Source: Kryptolebias marmoratus
Taxonomy: Eukaryota; Chordata; Actinopteri; Cyprinodontiformes; Rivulidae
Assembly: GCF_001649575.2 (NCBI RefSeq)
Contig: NC_051431.1
Coordinates: 3,557,505 to 3,621,504 of the forward strand
Direction of reading: 5' to 3'
Length of the DNA stretch: 64,000 nt
Both the position numbers and the translations under genes were made by a program. A model generated the notes under the pieces. The model had not been told where the DNA came from and ran no database searches. It saw only the letters and a program-made list of their open reading frames with translations. Positions 43,111 through 53,980 of this stretch are shown piece after piece. Every line of letters begins with the position of its first letter. Within the stretch, counting starts at the first letter, position 1.

Positions 43111-44471
43111 GAACAAACAACATAAAGGCAACTAAACAACAAAATAAAAGAAACAATAAACCCAAAGCCTGACACAAAGGAGGCAGAAATCTTCAGACTG
43201 AACAAAAAAACTGGACGAGACAAATATTATGTAATGACACACAAAGATCCTTTTACTAAAGTTGTTTTTTGTCTTCTACTTAAAATTAAATGAAGGTAAA
43301 TAAATATATAAATATATATATTTTTGTTTTTGTTGCTGGAAGAACGTGCCTCTGCATGCGTGGTTTTAAAAGTTAAAGAAGTAAAGTACGACCTACACAT
43401 TTTCATCTCATATTCTTCTTTAGATATATTCATAAAACCTGGACCGAGTTCTCTGAGCATCTATAATTTATGCATCTGGATGCAGAACTAGACTTTCTGC
43501 CAACATAATGTTTTAATTTTTTCTTTTAAAAAATTCTCTCTGATTTAGTTTTGTAACTTTTTCAGTCGTGAAGCTTTTGCTGAATTTTTATTTCTCACTT
43601 TCTTTAATCCCCAGCAGTTGTTTGGTTTGTCCATTTTTTTTATACATTTTTATGGCCTGAACAATAAAATGAAGCATTTTTATTGACTTGGTTTCATGAC
43701 CGAGCGTCAAAGAGAAACAATTTGTGATATTTTAGGGTTTAGAGAATAAAAAATGTGTTGACTGGTTATAAAAATCCATCAGAACCATAAACTGTTTGCA
43801 TTTGACCCACATTTAATACAGTAAGAATTTCATTTCAAACCCAAAGCCCACTCCTAATGCCTTACGTGTATTTAAATGTCATCGCCAAAAGTTTTCAACC
43901 ACTCAATTAGAAAAGGTCACCTGAACACAGTTCAGTGTTCATTCGCTTCTCCTTCCAGCTTGTTTCAATTTCCCCCCTTCCTGCCTCTCGCTTTGTTTGC
44001 CTCAATATTTACCTTAAATGAAAGTGCAAAATGTCACAGGATTTATAATTCTAGCCAGGAATGGAGCAGCAGAGATGACAGATTAATAAGAGCAGCAGCT
44101 CTGGAAATAAAGGTTGTACTTGTATTTATTTTGGATTCTGGTAAGCTTTATGAAATGTTCTCTTAATTCTTGTGTTTCTGTAACCGAGACGTCTACAATC
44201 TCATTACAAAGAAAACAGATTAGCTCACACCTTTGATTTTTTACAGAGTAATATTAGAATTATTGGTAATAAAAATGATTTATTCCTTTTATTTCACCCT
44301 GTGCCACTACCTTCTGAATGCTCCCACCAAGCCGTGTTTCATTTATCGCTGTGATGTCACCAGATCGGTAAAATGGGCTATAACGCTGTTGCAAAGTGCT
44401 CTAAGTGTCATATTTTTGTACTCCCACGTTCCCCCCAAGGTGGATACAAACAGAACCAAGTCCTTCTAAAG
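43111..44471. other. No gene recognised
   Basis: AT-rich unclassified sequence. Short TA-rich runs at 43296-43322. Confidence 0.4.
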
Positions 44472-44875
44472 CAGAAGTCCCCTGGATTTGGGGCCCACCC
44501 TTTATGACAATGTTAAATTTTTCTAATTTGGTGCAGTTTTACGCTCAATTAGCTGCATCTTAATTAAAACCGAAACTCTTCACTTCAGTAACTTCAGCCT
44601 TTTTTAACAAACTCAACAGTGCTTTCACACAAAAAAGTCTAACTACTGAGAATAAGTTTTAAAAAGACTCGAAATATGCAGCTTTACTTGACGACCCACC
44701 CACCGAATATAACAAAGAATGTCTTATTAAAATCATTTAGCCACCTATTCAAGCATTAACCAGAAGACTGACAGAACAATCAGAAAGTTGATTTTTCTTT
44801 CTAACATTTTATTTTTTTTGAGAATGGGTCTTTTACCCACGTTTGGGTCCCACCCCACCAGTTTGAGAGTCACTG
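44472..44875. mobile_element. hAT-type element, diverged
   Basis: The left end CAGAAGTCCCCTGGATTTGG and the right end CCACCAGTTTGAGAGTCACTG are a degenerate inverted pair. The flanks TTCTAAAG (44464-44471) and TTCTCAAG (44876-44883) agree at 7 of 8 positions. No coding sequence is seen. Confidence 0.7.
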
Positions 44876-45083
44876 TTCTCAAGGACGTTTGAATAATTTA
44901 TTCCTGTTTCTCCAAATGTTTTCTTAGTGCTCGCTGTCTTTACGTGACATCCTGTGTTTTAATGTTTTTTTTTTGTGGAATTCCCAGTTCCGAACCAAAC
45001 AGCTACAGTAGGAAATAAAGGGTTGAAAGATGTTGAGTGACTTTATCTAACAAAGCCCATCTTTTTATGGAGGTGTCATTTTC

Positions 45084-45670
45084 TAATGGGTACTGATTCA
45101 AAAAAGGTACTGATTCTGTCTTCTCGGTCCAAAATATGAACATTTTGGTCCTCAAAGGAGTGTCCCTTATCCTTGAGGTGTAGGTGAACCGCTGAGTCCT
45201 GTCCAGAAGATAAGGGACACTCCTTTCAGGATCAAAATGTTCATATTTTGGACTGAGAAGACAGATGGTCCGAGAGGGGGGTAAAAGAAGCCATCTATGT
45301 CAAAAAGGAGAAACCAACATTAAACAGAGGAGGTCTCAGATTTCAGCTTTCANAGTCAGTTTCACTCCAATCAACACCTGCACTCATGTGACCAGAGGGG
45401 CCCATCAGTGAGTCAGACAAACAAGGACCCTAATGAGCCTCCATTGTTAGGAGAGTGAGAACAATCTGCATGTAATCCAGTTTACATCACATCTCAGCTT
45501 TAAAAGCTCAACTCCACACTCTCTATTTCTGAATTGAGAAAGCTCCTCGGATGAGAAGCGAAACGTCTGCAACTACAGAATAGAAGTCCAGTTGTTTTTG
45601 TTTTTTAACTTTTTTGAATTTACCATGGCCTGGTTGACTGAGAATCTACACCAGCATAATGGGTACTGAT
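45084..45670 (+). mobile_element. Penelope-like retroelement fragment with 14-base TSD
   Basis: The insertion 45098-45656 is flanked by a perfect 14-base direct repeat TAATGGGTACTGAT (45084-45097, 45657-45670). Inside, 45118-45207 is an inverted copy of the start of the sense part that follows, and the sense part encodes the end of a GIY-YIG-type protein. The 3' untranslated part ends near TTGACTGAGAATCTACACC. A single N at 45352 marks a join. Confidence 0.85.
45211..45351 (+). pseudogene. Penelope-like element protein, C-terminal end
   Basis: In one frame the sequence reads DKGHSFQDQNVHILD, a stop, EDRWSERGVKEAIYVKKEK, PTLNRGGLRFQLS, up to the N. The ExxRWxxRGVKEAIYVxxExPxLNRGG block is the characteristic end of the GIY-YIG endonuclease-bearing polyprotein of Penelope-like elements. 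A TGA replaces the residue before EDRW. An inverted fragment at 45118-45207 encodes the overlapping part HLKDKGHSFEDQNVHILDRE without that stop, so the stop probably arose in this copy. The reverse transcriptase and the GIY-YIG motif proper are not present. Confidence 0.8.
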
Positions 45671-45780
45671 AATAATTATAGAAGAATATCCAATATCTAC
45701 CAGCTGGCAGATCTAGAAGAAAACGGCAGATCAGGACTGGCAACGCCTCCTAAATAAATCAACCAACAGGCCCGCTAGAT

Positions 45781-46078
45781 CAGTGGTTCCCAAACTTTTC
45801 AGCTTTTGACCCATAAATTAATAGTGACCTCATCTGTTGGCTGTTTAAATATCCAAAAATGGTAATGACTTTATTAAATAAGAGCATAATGACTACACAA
45901 ACAGTCTTACCATCCATTATGCTATTTTATAAATCAATTTATGATTTGTATTTCATTTCTCTGTCACAATTATGGTGCAAATATATAATAAAAATAGTTT
46001 TTTAGTTGTAGGTTGATATCTGGAGATTATCTAAGGACCCCTACTTGGTGTTGGGTGACCCAACTTTGGGAATCATTG
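45781..46078. mobile_element. hAT-type MITE (CAGTGGTTCCC ends)
   Basis: CAGTGGTTCCCAAACTTTT at the left and AACTTTGGGAATCATTG at the right are inverted repeats. The flanks CGCTAGAT (45773-45780) and CGCTAGAA (46079-46086) match at 7 of 8 positions. Confidence 0.92.
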
Positions 46079-46086
46079 CGCTAGAA

Positions 46087-47519
46087 TACCCTAACCCCCA
46101 TGAGAGTCCAACCTGCAACCCTAAATCTGATTGGATGATCAAACCATCTATCCGTACTTATGCTCTGATTTGCTTTGGTTAATCAGTTTATTTCTTCAAC
46201 AGATTCCTCATGGCTGGTTTTTACTTTTTAGTACGTTCATAAAAATGTGATTTCATTGCATCGCTGAGTACATTTTCATGCAGACAGTAAACTTTTGGTT
46301 GTGTTTCGTCACTGTACCGATGTAATAATCTCTTAAAAAGGTAGTAATAGATAATCCAGCCCCGTAACTGATGGGTACATTAGGTCAGGAAGTTTCAAAA
46401 ACCTGGTAGTTACAGGGTTCATACCTGGTATTTAGAGTACAAACACCAACGGTACGTAATCTGTCTAATTTCCAGGGATGTCCAGAGGCAATCTCAAATA
46501 TCGGATAATTGTCCAATCAAGGCATTTTTTATTAATTGGTATCAGAGTTGCTGACGACACCCCACTCCTGATCTCTGTTGTTGACGATGTTGGGGACATC
46601 CCTACTAATTTCTGCCATTTTCTATAGTCCAGCGGTGTGAAAGCAGGCAGCTGTACCTCATTAATGCAGGTCAACATCAGTCAAAATCAGACCTGCAGCC
46701 TCCTGCGAGTGTCTCTGGGTTTAAATAGAGAGAATAAGGAACGTGGGCACTAATGACAGCCAACTGAACTTACTGAACTTTTCTCTTTGAGTTCTTAACT
46801 TAATCAGATTGCTGCTTTTTATATTTTACTGAACCCACAGAAACCCACAATTCTTTTTTTTAAGGAAGACAGAAAACAAACTGTCTTTCTGCAAAATTAG
46901 AAACTCAAAAAGCACCAGAAGTTCTGAGTCCAAAACCTCTGGTTCAAGTTGGTCAGCAAATGTGACACTTTAATGTTTTTTCATTATATATCTATATGTG
47001 ATGCATTTTCTATTAGGCAAAGCTTTTACAATGTTCCCTCATTTGGTCAACTATATGAAAACGTTAGCTCGCATGTACACAACTGGCTACCTTCACATGA
47101 TAAACACATTAAAATATAAAATGATGTTTAAAAATTCATGCAACAGTCTGAGGAAATGTGTATTTATTAGACATTCTCGTTGATGGGGCCTCTGCATAAT
47201 TTATCGGACAGATTATTGAAATATTAATTGCGTAAAATCTAACCGGCTTTGGGAGGCACCTTTTTACATCTCTGGTTCATAACTGAGTTTCAGGCAAACA
47301 GGTAATTCTTATTGCGTTCTCTCATGCCACTCAGCTAATGTGAACGTAGAAATGTTAACGGTCAATTCAGCTGATTTGTCAGAATCTGTAAAACTTCAAA
47401 CTGTGAATGACTGCACAAGGGGGGGTCTTCACATGTCTGTGTGCAATCGGTCTTCCAGGTATGAAAAAAGTATGACTTTTAAAGCCTTTTCTCCAAATAT
47501 AACAATCTAACACCTATCA
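46087..47519. other. No gene recognised
   Basis: Unclassified sequence, moderately AT-rich. Confidence 0.4.
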
Positions 47520-47650
47520 GGTTAACCAAAACTGTCAAAGGTGAGCAACTCGGCGACAGACAGACGCAGGAGACCGAGGTAAAGGTAAGTGATTTTATTT
47601 ACAAGGAGTTGGTGAAGGTACGGATCTGGAAAGGCGGAGTAATGGTGAGT
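47520..47650 (-). repeat. Unclassified repeat, reverse match to 38115-38181
   Basis: CTGTCAAAGGTGAGCAACTC and GGTAAAGGTAAGTGATTTTA are the reverse of the blocks at 38115-38181. Confidence 0.45.
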
Positions 47651-47744
47651 ATATATATATTGTGTACCATCGGTGTATAACTGTCTGTGCTCTGCACGCA
47701 AACATTCGCTTTATGGACGCTGTTGTGTTGATAATGTGGTGATT

Positions 47745-48260
47745 TGGCTTTTTCTGGGTTTTGTTTTTGTTTCATTTTTATTTAAGTTCTCTGGTTTGTG
47801 TTTTGTTTCCTATTTTTAGTTATCTGGTTTTTGTTTTCTTCTTGGTTCATTTGGGTTTTGTCTTCCTCATGTTGGTGTTTTTCATTTCACTCCTCCCCAG
47901 TCACCCTCTTTCAGTTCTCCTGCCACGCCCATCTCCACCTGCCTGTGATTGCTCCCATACACCTGAGTCCACTTACCATAATCATCCTCTGTACTTTAAA
48001 ACCCGGTCATTTCTCTCCATTCCCCGCTGGTCCATTGATGTTTGTTTGATGTTGTCTGTTTGGTTGTCCTCGCTCCGTGTCCCTGGTTTCTGTCTTCAGA
48101 GTTCGGTTCCGTTTATGTATTTAAATTAAATTTTTGTTTGTTTGCTGCCACGTCAGCTTTTTGTTTTCGTTTATTTCTTAAGTTTAATAAATTAGTTTCT
48201 TTTCTTTTAAATGAGTCTGCGTACTTGGTTCGTCTCTGTCATCCCCACCCGTCAGGACAG
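47745..48260 (+). mobile_element. LTR-like repeat unit, copy 5
   Basis: CCTGCCACGCCCATCTCCAC, a TATA-like ACTTTAAAACCCGGTC, AAGTTTAATAAATTAG and ATGAGTCTGCGTACTTGG, ending near CCGTCAGGACAG. Same order as 9380-9795. The 122-codon frame at 47761 is compositional. Confidence 0.65.
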
Positions 48261-49362
48261 ATAAAACAGCGTCAAACTAAATAAGCAGAGGTTTAATATT
48301 ACCTAATGTAGAGTCCTTAAACACCAGCATGACAGTTTGGAGAAAGAGTTGTTTTGTTCTCTGTTTTGGGCCCTCATTTGGCCAGCCATTAATCTAGCCC
48401 GGATGAAGACTTCTGCTCTTTTCTCCGCACTCTGTGATCTATGACTTGTGTCATCCCCGATAAGGAGCTAACTATATATTGAATATCACTTCCAAAAATC
48501 GGAATGTGCCATATTTCTCCTCGGACAGTTGTGTTTAGGGCTTTGCAGTTCCAGTTTAACAGACAAATAATGAATGCAGAATAATCCTCACACACTGGAG
48601 AACATGCAAGAGGACACAGAAGTCTGCAGAGAGTCAAACGGCTTTCTGCGAAAGGAGCACATGAGCGAGACGACTTAATGTAGTCTGCATTAAAAAGCCA
48701 TGTAAGCAGACGTGCTGCCAACACACTGTAAGCACATTAAACGTTCTGCATGTCGGGGAACGGGGAATAAAGGAATCCTGCAGCAGCAGATGGTGTTTCC
48801 CTCCAACCCCCCTCAAGACGCCCCGATCTCCACGTCACCCAGTCGGTTTGAAATGATGTGACAAGTCAGAGGCCTGAATCCAAAGAAGTGCAGCAAGTCC
48901 TGATTGAAACAACCTACCTGCAGGGTAGATTTGAAAGGTGCCACAGTGAGAGTTGGTGCTGTTTTGAAGAATTTTTTTCTCTTCAAATTTTGCTGCACTT
49001 TTGTAAAGTTGATGAAACACCACAGAGTTCTTTTTTTTTTTTTAACTTTTATTATTTAAAACCTTTGCCATGCACCATATCATATTTGATAAAAGCGTAT
49101 AATTCAATTTTCGTTGCCTGATTAAACCTCGTGAAGAGGTTCTTAAAAAAACGCGCGGGGTTATTATTTTATTCGCAGTAATTACAGGTGGCGGTCGGGT
49201 CAGAGCGACGCCGAGCCCTTTTCCAGACCTCCCTGAACACCTTCCACTATTTCCACATGACTCAGACGAGCAGAGGCCACTCCATCTGAACAACGGGAGC
49301 TACATCTCCAGCTGCGTGGGGAACGGTTCAGCTTCAGCGGGAAGCGGTGACGTTTTCACCCG
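48261..49362. other. No gene recognised
   Basis: Repeat-poor sequence. The frames 48389-48724 and 48858-49121 have no motif. Confidence 0.4.
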
Positions 49363-50091
49363 TGTCTGGGTCTGTCTCTTACCAAAATATCTCCTGAACC
49401 ACTGGATGGATTTTAAAGTGAAGTGAAATGTATTTATATAGCACTTTTCAGCAGCAAGGTGATCCAAAGTGCTTTACGACACAGAATCAAACACAGAAAT
49501 ACAGAAAAACATCAATCAGGTAAATTTTAGCTAATACAATAAACTGTCCTCTAAGAGGAGGCATTTGAAATACAGAGATAAGATAAATATAACAGAGTAA
49601 TGAGTAGTTTTAACTAATAATGTGATTGGTATAACTATTACAGGTAATTTGAGTAAACTAATAATCTGTAAGTCAGTCGGTGATGTATAACCTAAACAAC
49701 AATCAGGTACAGATCAAATATAGAAATACAGAGATAAAAACATCAATCAGGTCAAAAGCAATTCTAGCTAACAGAACGGTTGATATAATGATATTGATAA
49801 TGATAACAAGTCTTTAGTCAGACCCTCCAGGATTTCGCGATGTTGCGATCGCAACTATTAACTCAAAATCAAGCAAACCCCGCGAAATCGCAACTTTCCT
49901 GCAACTTTAACCCAATATTTATTGTTTCTAAAGTGATTCGCCACCGTTTCTGCGGTCTAGTCTCTTCTTTGTGGGTTTGTGTATCGTGGAATACAAAATA
50001 AGCCCAAATAACTCAGGAAGAAGACACGTGACGTCACTTCCTGTTAACATCAGAATGCCGGGAGCGTGCAGGAGCAGCGACCGAAGCCAAA

Positions 50092-50394
50092 ATGTGCGCT
50101 AATGCTTCACATTTGCCCACAAAGATTTCAGCANNNNNNNNNNNNNNNNNNNNNNNNNNNNNNNNNNNNNNNNNNNNNNNNNNNNNNNNNNNNNNNNNNN
50201 NNNNNNNNNNNNNNNNNNNNNNNNNNNNNNNNNNNNNNNNNNNNAGAAGCTATCAAAGTTCTCAAATAAAGCACCTTTTGAGAATGTCAATGTTTGTTGG
50301 TAATTATCTTACAAAACTAGGAAGTATTTTTGGTTTAGATATTAAAAGTTATGGTTTTTTATTGATTTTAGTAAAAAAAAATCACAACTTTTAA
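50092..50394 (+). pseudogene. hAT transposase N-terminal remnant with gap
   Basis: It reads MCANASHLPTKISA, then the gap, then RSYQSSQIKHLLRMSMFVGN and YLTKLGSIFGLDIKSYGF, matching the minus-strand frame 10215-10565. The CxxC finger falls in the gap. No catalytic domain follows. The extension past the stop position of copy 1 is a read-through in element sequence. Confidence 0.5.
50134..50244. other. Assembly gap (111 N)
   Basis: A run of N inside the hAT element. Confidence 1.
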
Positions 50395-51080
50395 GAAAAT
50401 GCCCCGCGAAATCCTGGAGGGTTTGTTTAGTATACTAAGTACAGTGATCTATAGATCAATGGGAATATTTTAAAGTCTATTATTTAACTGGGATTTAATG
50501 AAACAATCATTAGATGCACATCTAAACTGATAATTTTTTTTGGAACCAAGCTATTACAAGATGGCCATCACAGCTAATCAAACTCAGAAAACACAAAAGT
50601 GGCTATAAGTCAGTCCTCTGATTTTACAGATATTGAGATAAAATCTTGTGGTTGTAGTTGAGAATCATCCTCAACTCGTACTTTGTGAGTTTTTACAATG
50701 TCTTAGGAGTTTGTGCATAACGTAATTTTTTTAATATTCTCGGGTGAAATCAGTTTTACTGACAGAACCTGCCCCCCTTCAAATGTTGATCCACTGGACT
50801 GCAGAAAATATAGGAATAAAAGATCCTCAGCTCGCAGAATTAGCATTAGCACACGTCTCTGTACCTGAACCACAGGGTTTTTCAGCTGCAGGACTCGGGG
50901 AGAGTAAACTCCCCTCCGGCTGATTGATTAAAGACAAAAATTAAGATTACCAACAGATCCGAACAGTGTTTTTACCTAAAACATACATTCTTGTTCTCAC
51001 CACGAGATCATCTTAGTTTAAAACTGTCAGGCGCCGAGCTAAACGCATTCCTTGAAGGAATGCTGGGACTTTAATTTATT

Positions 51081-52744
51081 CTTCACTCTGTCTAATCTGA
51101 GGCAGGCAAACAGATGTAAAATACAAGAGCTGTCATTTGCTTGGGCTGCTTACATAACATAAAACAAGAAGCTGAGCAATTCCTAACCTAATCAACAAAG
51201 CAAATTTATCTTAGTCCGATCTAAGTCCATTATCTGCGTGAGGGTAACAACAGCTGCTCTGTTGTAATGGAAATCTTAATTACACACATTAATTATGCAG
51301 GAAAAAAATGACATATAGGCTAATATAAACACAATCAGTTGAAGCACGAAGACATAATGGGCTTCAGATGACTCCAAAATGTGCTAAACTTAAAGATAAA
51401 TGTGTTTGACATTGGCCTCTGTAGCCTGGAAGCCAAATAAAGACTCAGGCTCAGGTTTTGTTTCTATCAGTCTTCATCTTGGCCCATGATGGGATTTTTA
51501 TCTTGAGGCCTGAGGGAGGGATCTGTTTGAGCCGAGTCTTGGACAGGCCTTGAGATAGTCTGCTATTACCAACACGCGGTGGCACAACAACCATCAATCT
51601 CTGCAAGTTTCAGCGTTGAGGAGCGGGACAGGGAACCGGTCACAGGCCGCCGCCGCCGCTTAGGATGCAGTTAGAGAGAAATGAGGTCTCCTCGACGCCG
51701 GGACATCCCTAATCAACCTCCGAGGTGGATGTTCTGTCAGCGACTGGAGTGTCTGAAGGAACAGCCGATATCAAACCAGTTATTGCACCCAACATTGTTT
51801 CCCCCTGATTGCAATCACATGTCCCGGCTTTTTCCTCTAACAAGCTCCGAAACTCGTGGATCTTCGTGGCTTCTTAGCGAACTGTCAGATGCACCTAAGC
51901 CTGTCTGATTTCCCGCTTTGACTCCACTGCCATTCCAATTCATTTTCTGTAACAGCAGAAGATAACTGGGCTTCCACAATGTAACGCTGATGAGATAGGT
52001 CAGTGGTAGTTTTCCACCTTCAGGGACTAATCTTTTTTCTTTTTTTTTTTTGTCCACACCTTGATGCTGACAGAATTCAGTGTTCCCCCCAAAAAAGTGC
52101 CAAACCACGTCGAATAAATTTTGCAGAAATCACAGAATATCTTAAGGAAAATTATTTATTTTTCCTTCTCATGTTCTGAAAGACTCAACTGCATCTCACA
52201 GGGCAACAGAAGGAAAAGAAAACCTGTGCCAGGATTTTAATTAAGTATGTTTACTTATGTTGGATGGACGATGATGATTTCATTTGCAGTTCACCTCACA
52301 GCAACCTATAAGAAAGTATACAATGTAAGAAAAAAAGACCAAGTCTGTGTGAGAGAGGAGAGCTGAGCACGAACTAGCTGTGTGCATTAATTTGTCGACT
52401 CTTTCAGATTCTGCTTTTTGTTGCCTAAAAATGGCAACAAAATAAACAGCAGCCAGTTGGTCCAAAAAGCAGGTCATTTTTGGTCATTTAGCTAAAACAA
52501 AAAGAAGAAAAAAACAGTATACAGGATGTTAAATTTGGGAGAAAATTAAGCTCAGAAAAATCAGTCTCAAATATGTTTCCCAAAATTGTGGAAAATAATG
52601 AAAGCAAGACTTAGATGCAAAAAAAGGCGCAGATTTGATATAAGTTTTATTCATAACCAACATAAACATCATAAACAATAAAAAAACTGTCACTCTTACA
52701 AGTGGAAACTTATATTTATTGGTACTATTAGTCATGTTGTACCC
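51081..52744. other. Repeat-poor block, no gene recognised
   Basis: Complex sequence without a recognised repeat end. Contains AT-rich homeobox-like motifs (ACATTAATTATGCAGG at 51286). Candidate conserved non-coding DNA by inference only. Confidence 0.4.
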
Positions 52745-52925
52745 TTAGTTTAGCATTATCATGTTTCAGTTTATGTTAGCTTATTTAGCCTTCCTGTACA
52801 TTTAGTTTAGTTTATCTTAGCTCATATTTTGACTGCCTTAGCCTGATTGTTGTTTAGTTTAGCTTCAACTTCATCGTGATTTTATTTAGAGTATTTTAGC
52901 TACTATTTTGACTGTTTTAGCTCAT
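52745..52925 (+). mobile_element. L2-like LINE untranslated fragment
   Basis: TTTAGCCTTCCTGTACATTTAG, in parts, through TTTAGCTACTATTTTGACTG is the reverse of 31690-31880. Confidence 0.55.
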
Positions 52926-52929
52926 GTTC

Positions 52930-53119
52930 TTTCATGTCTGTTAGCAAAATATCTCATGAACAACTGGACTATTTTTAATAAACCTGCTGGTCGTAATAAT
53001 TGGATGTACACTCGACCTTAAAAAACACAAAAATGCCATCAAATCAGTCAATGTTACAGATTCTGAGCTAACATTTGGTGTGGTAGTAGCTGAGAGTAAT
53101 CCCCAACACATATTCTGAG
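52930..53119 (-). repeat. Family A repeat
   Basis: CTGTTAGCAAAATATCTCAT, AATAATTGGATGTACACTCG and TTTGGTGTGGTAGTAGCTGA in order. It is directly followed by an L2 fragment at 53120. Confidence 0.8.
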
Positions 53120-53620
53120 GAGCACATAGAGCACATAACACCAGTTTTAAAGTCCCTACACTGGCTCCCTGTAGCTCAAAGAATAGACTTTAAAATACTG
53201 TTGTTAATTTATAAATCACTGAACGGTTTAGCACCACATTACATTAAAGATCTGTTATTGCTGTACCAACCGTCTAGACCCCTCAGATCTTCTGGTTCTG
53301 GACTGCTCTGTATCCCCAGAACCAGAACCAAACGAGGAGAAGCAGCTTTCAGTTTCTATGCACCACAAATTTGGAACAAACTTCCAGAAAACTGTAAAAC
53401 AGCTGAAACACTGGGTGCCTTTAAATCTCAACTTAAAACCAACCTGTTTAGAGTTGCTTATGGCTAAATTAGGGTTCGAGTGCGCGGTTTTGATGTCTTT
53501 GATGTTTTTCTCTTTCTTACTGTTTATTCATTGTCACATGCTGTTTTTATTTTGTTTTTTAATTATGTAAAGCACCTTGAAATGCCTTGCTGCTGAAATG
53601 TGCTATACACACAGTTGTTG
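53120..53620 (+). mobile_element. L2-like LINE, intact-frame RT C-terminus and 3' end
   Basis: An uninterrupted frame from 53129 to the stop at 53467 reads EHITPVLKSLHWLPVAQRID, then LIYKSLNGLAPHYIKDLLLL, RPLRSSGSGLLCIPRTRTKR and FYAPQIWNKLPENCK, ending LKTNLFRVAYG. This is the C-terminal part of the L2-group reverse transcriptase ORF, which copies LINE RNA at the nicked target. It is 5'-truncated. The 3' untranslated region ends with AAAGCACCTTGAAATGCC and GCTGAAATGTGCTATACAC. The absence of stops suggests it is younger than the copies at 24716 and 57690. Confidence 0.82.
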
Positions 53621-53734
53621 TACAGTTGTTGTTTTAAACGAGGTATTTGAAATCAACTCTGTGTGCCTTCAGTGGTTTTCTCATTAAATCGTGATTTTAT
53701 TGAAACATTTAGGAAATATTTACTGGATGTATGG

Positions 53735-53980
53735 CTTCAGCTGATTGACTATTGGAGTCAATACAATTCAAGATGGCCGATTTATGGCTATAACTCAGTA
53801 AGTTTTACAGGTTTTAAGCTAAGACTTGATGTGATAATAGCTGAAAGTCATTCCCAACTCATGTCATGAGCGTAACTTCAGGTGACGCTGTTAAAACGAC
53901 TCCAACATTTCTCCACACAAGACGAGCCGAGCCTAAACTTCTGGCAGCGTTCCTTCAAGGAATGCCAGGCCTTTAATTGA
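53735..53980 (-). repeat. Family A repeat with palindromic end
   Basis: CTGATTGACTATTGGAGTC, TTCAAGATGGCCGATTTATG and the terminus GCGTTCCTTCAAGGAATGCC with AGGCCTTTAATTGA. Confidence 0.85.

Larger units (their letters stand above)
49819..50425 (+). mobile_element. hAT-like element with CGGBP1-type finger, copy 2
   Basis: The ends CAGACCCTCCAGGATTTCGC and CGAAATCCTGGAGGGTTTG are inverted repeats. The flanks TTTAGT (49813-49818 and 50426-50431) are a perfect 6-base duplication. The opposite orientation to 10086-10804. Part of the zinc-finger region is an assembly gap. Confidence 0.85.
49423..50488 (-). mobile_element. L2-like LINE 3' end containing a hAT
   Basis: GTGAAGTGAAATGTATTTAT, TAGCACTTTTCAGCAGCAAGG, and after the hAT insertion AGTGATCTATAGATCAATGG and TTTTAAAGTCTATTATTT. 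The two sides of the hAT correspond to the continuous sequence at 58050-58120 of another copy. Confidence 0.7.
49363..51080 (-). repeat. Family A repeat split by an L2 end
   Basis: The left piece has CCAAAATATCTCCTGAACCA up to GGATTTTAA at 49421. The right piece resumes at about 50489 with GGGATTTAATGAAACAATC and goes on to the palindromic terminus CGCATTCCTTGAAGGAATGC and GGACTTTAATTTA at 51046-51079. GGATTTTAA/GGGATTTAA may be the target duplication of the LINE. Confidence 0.78.
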
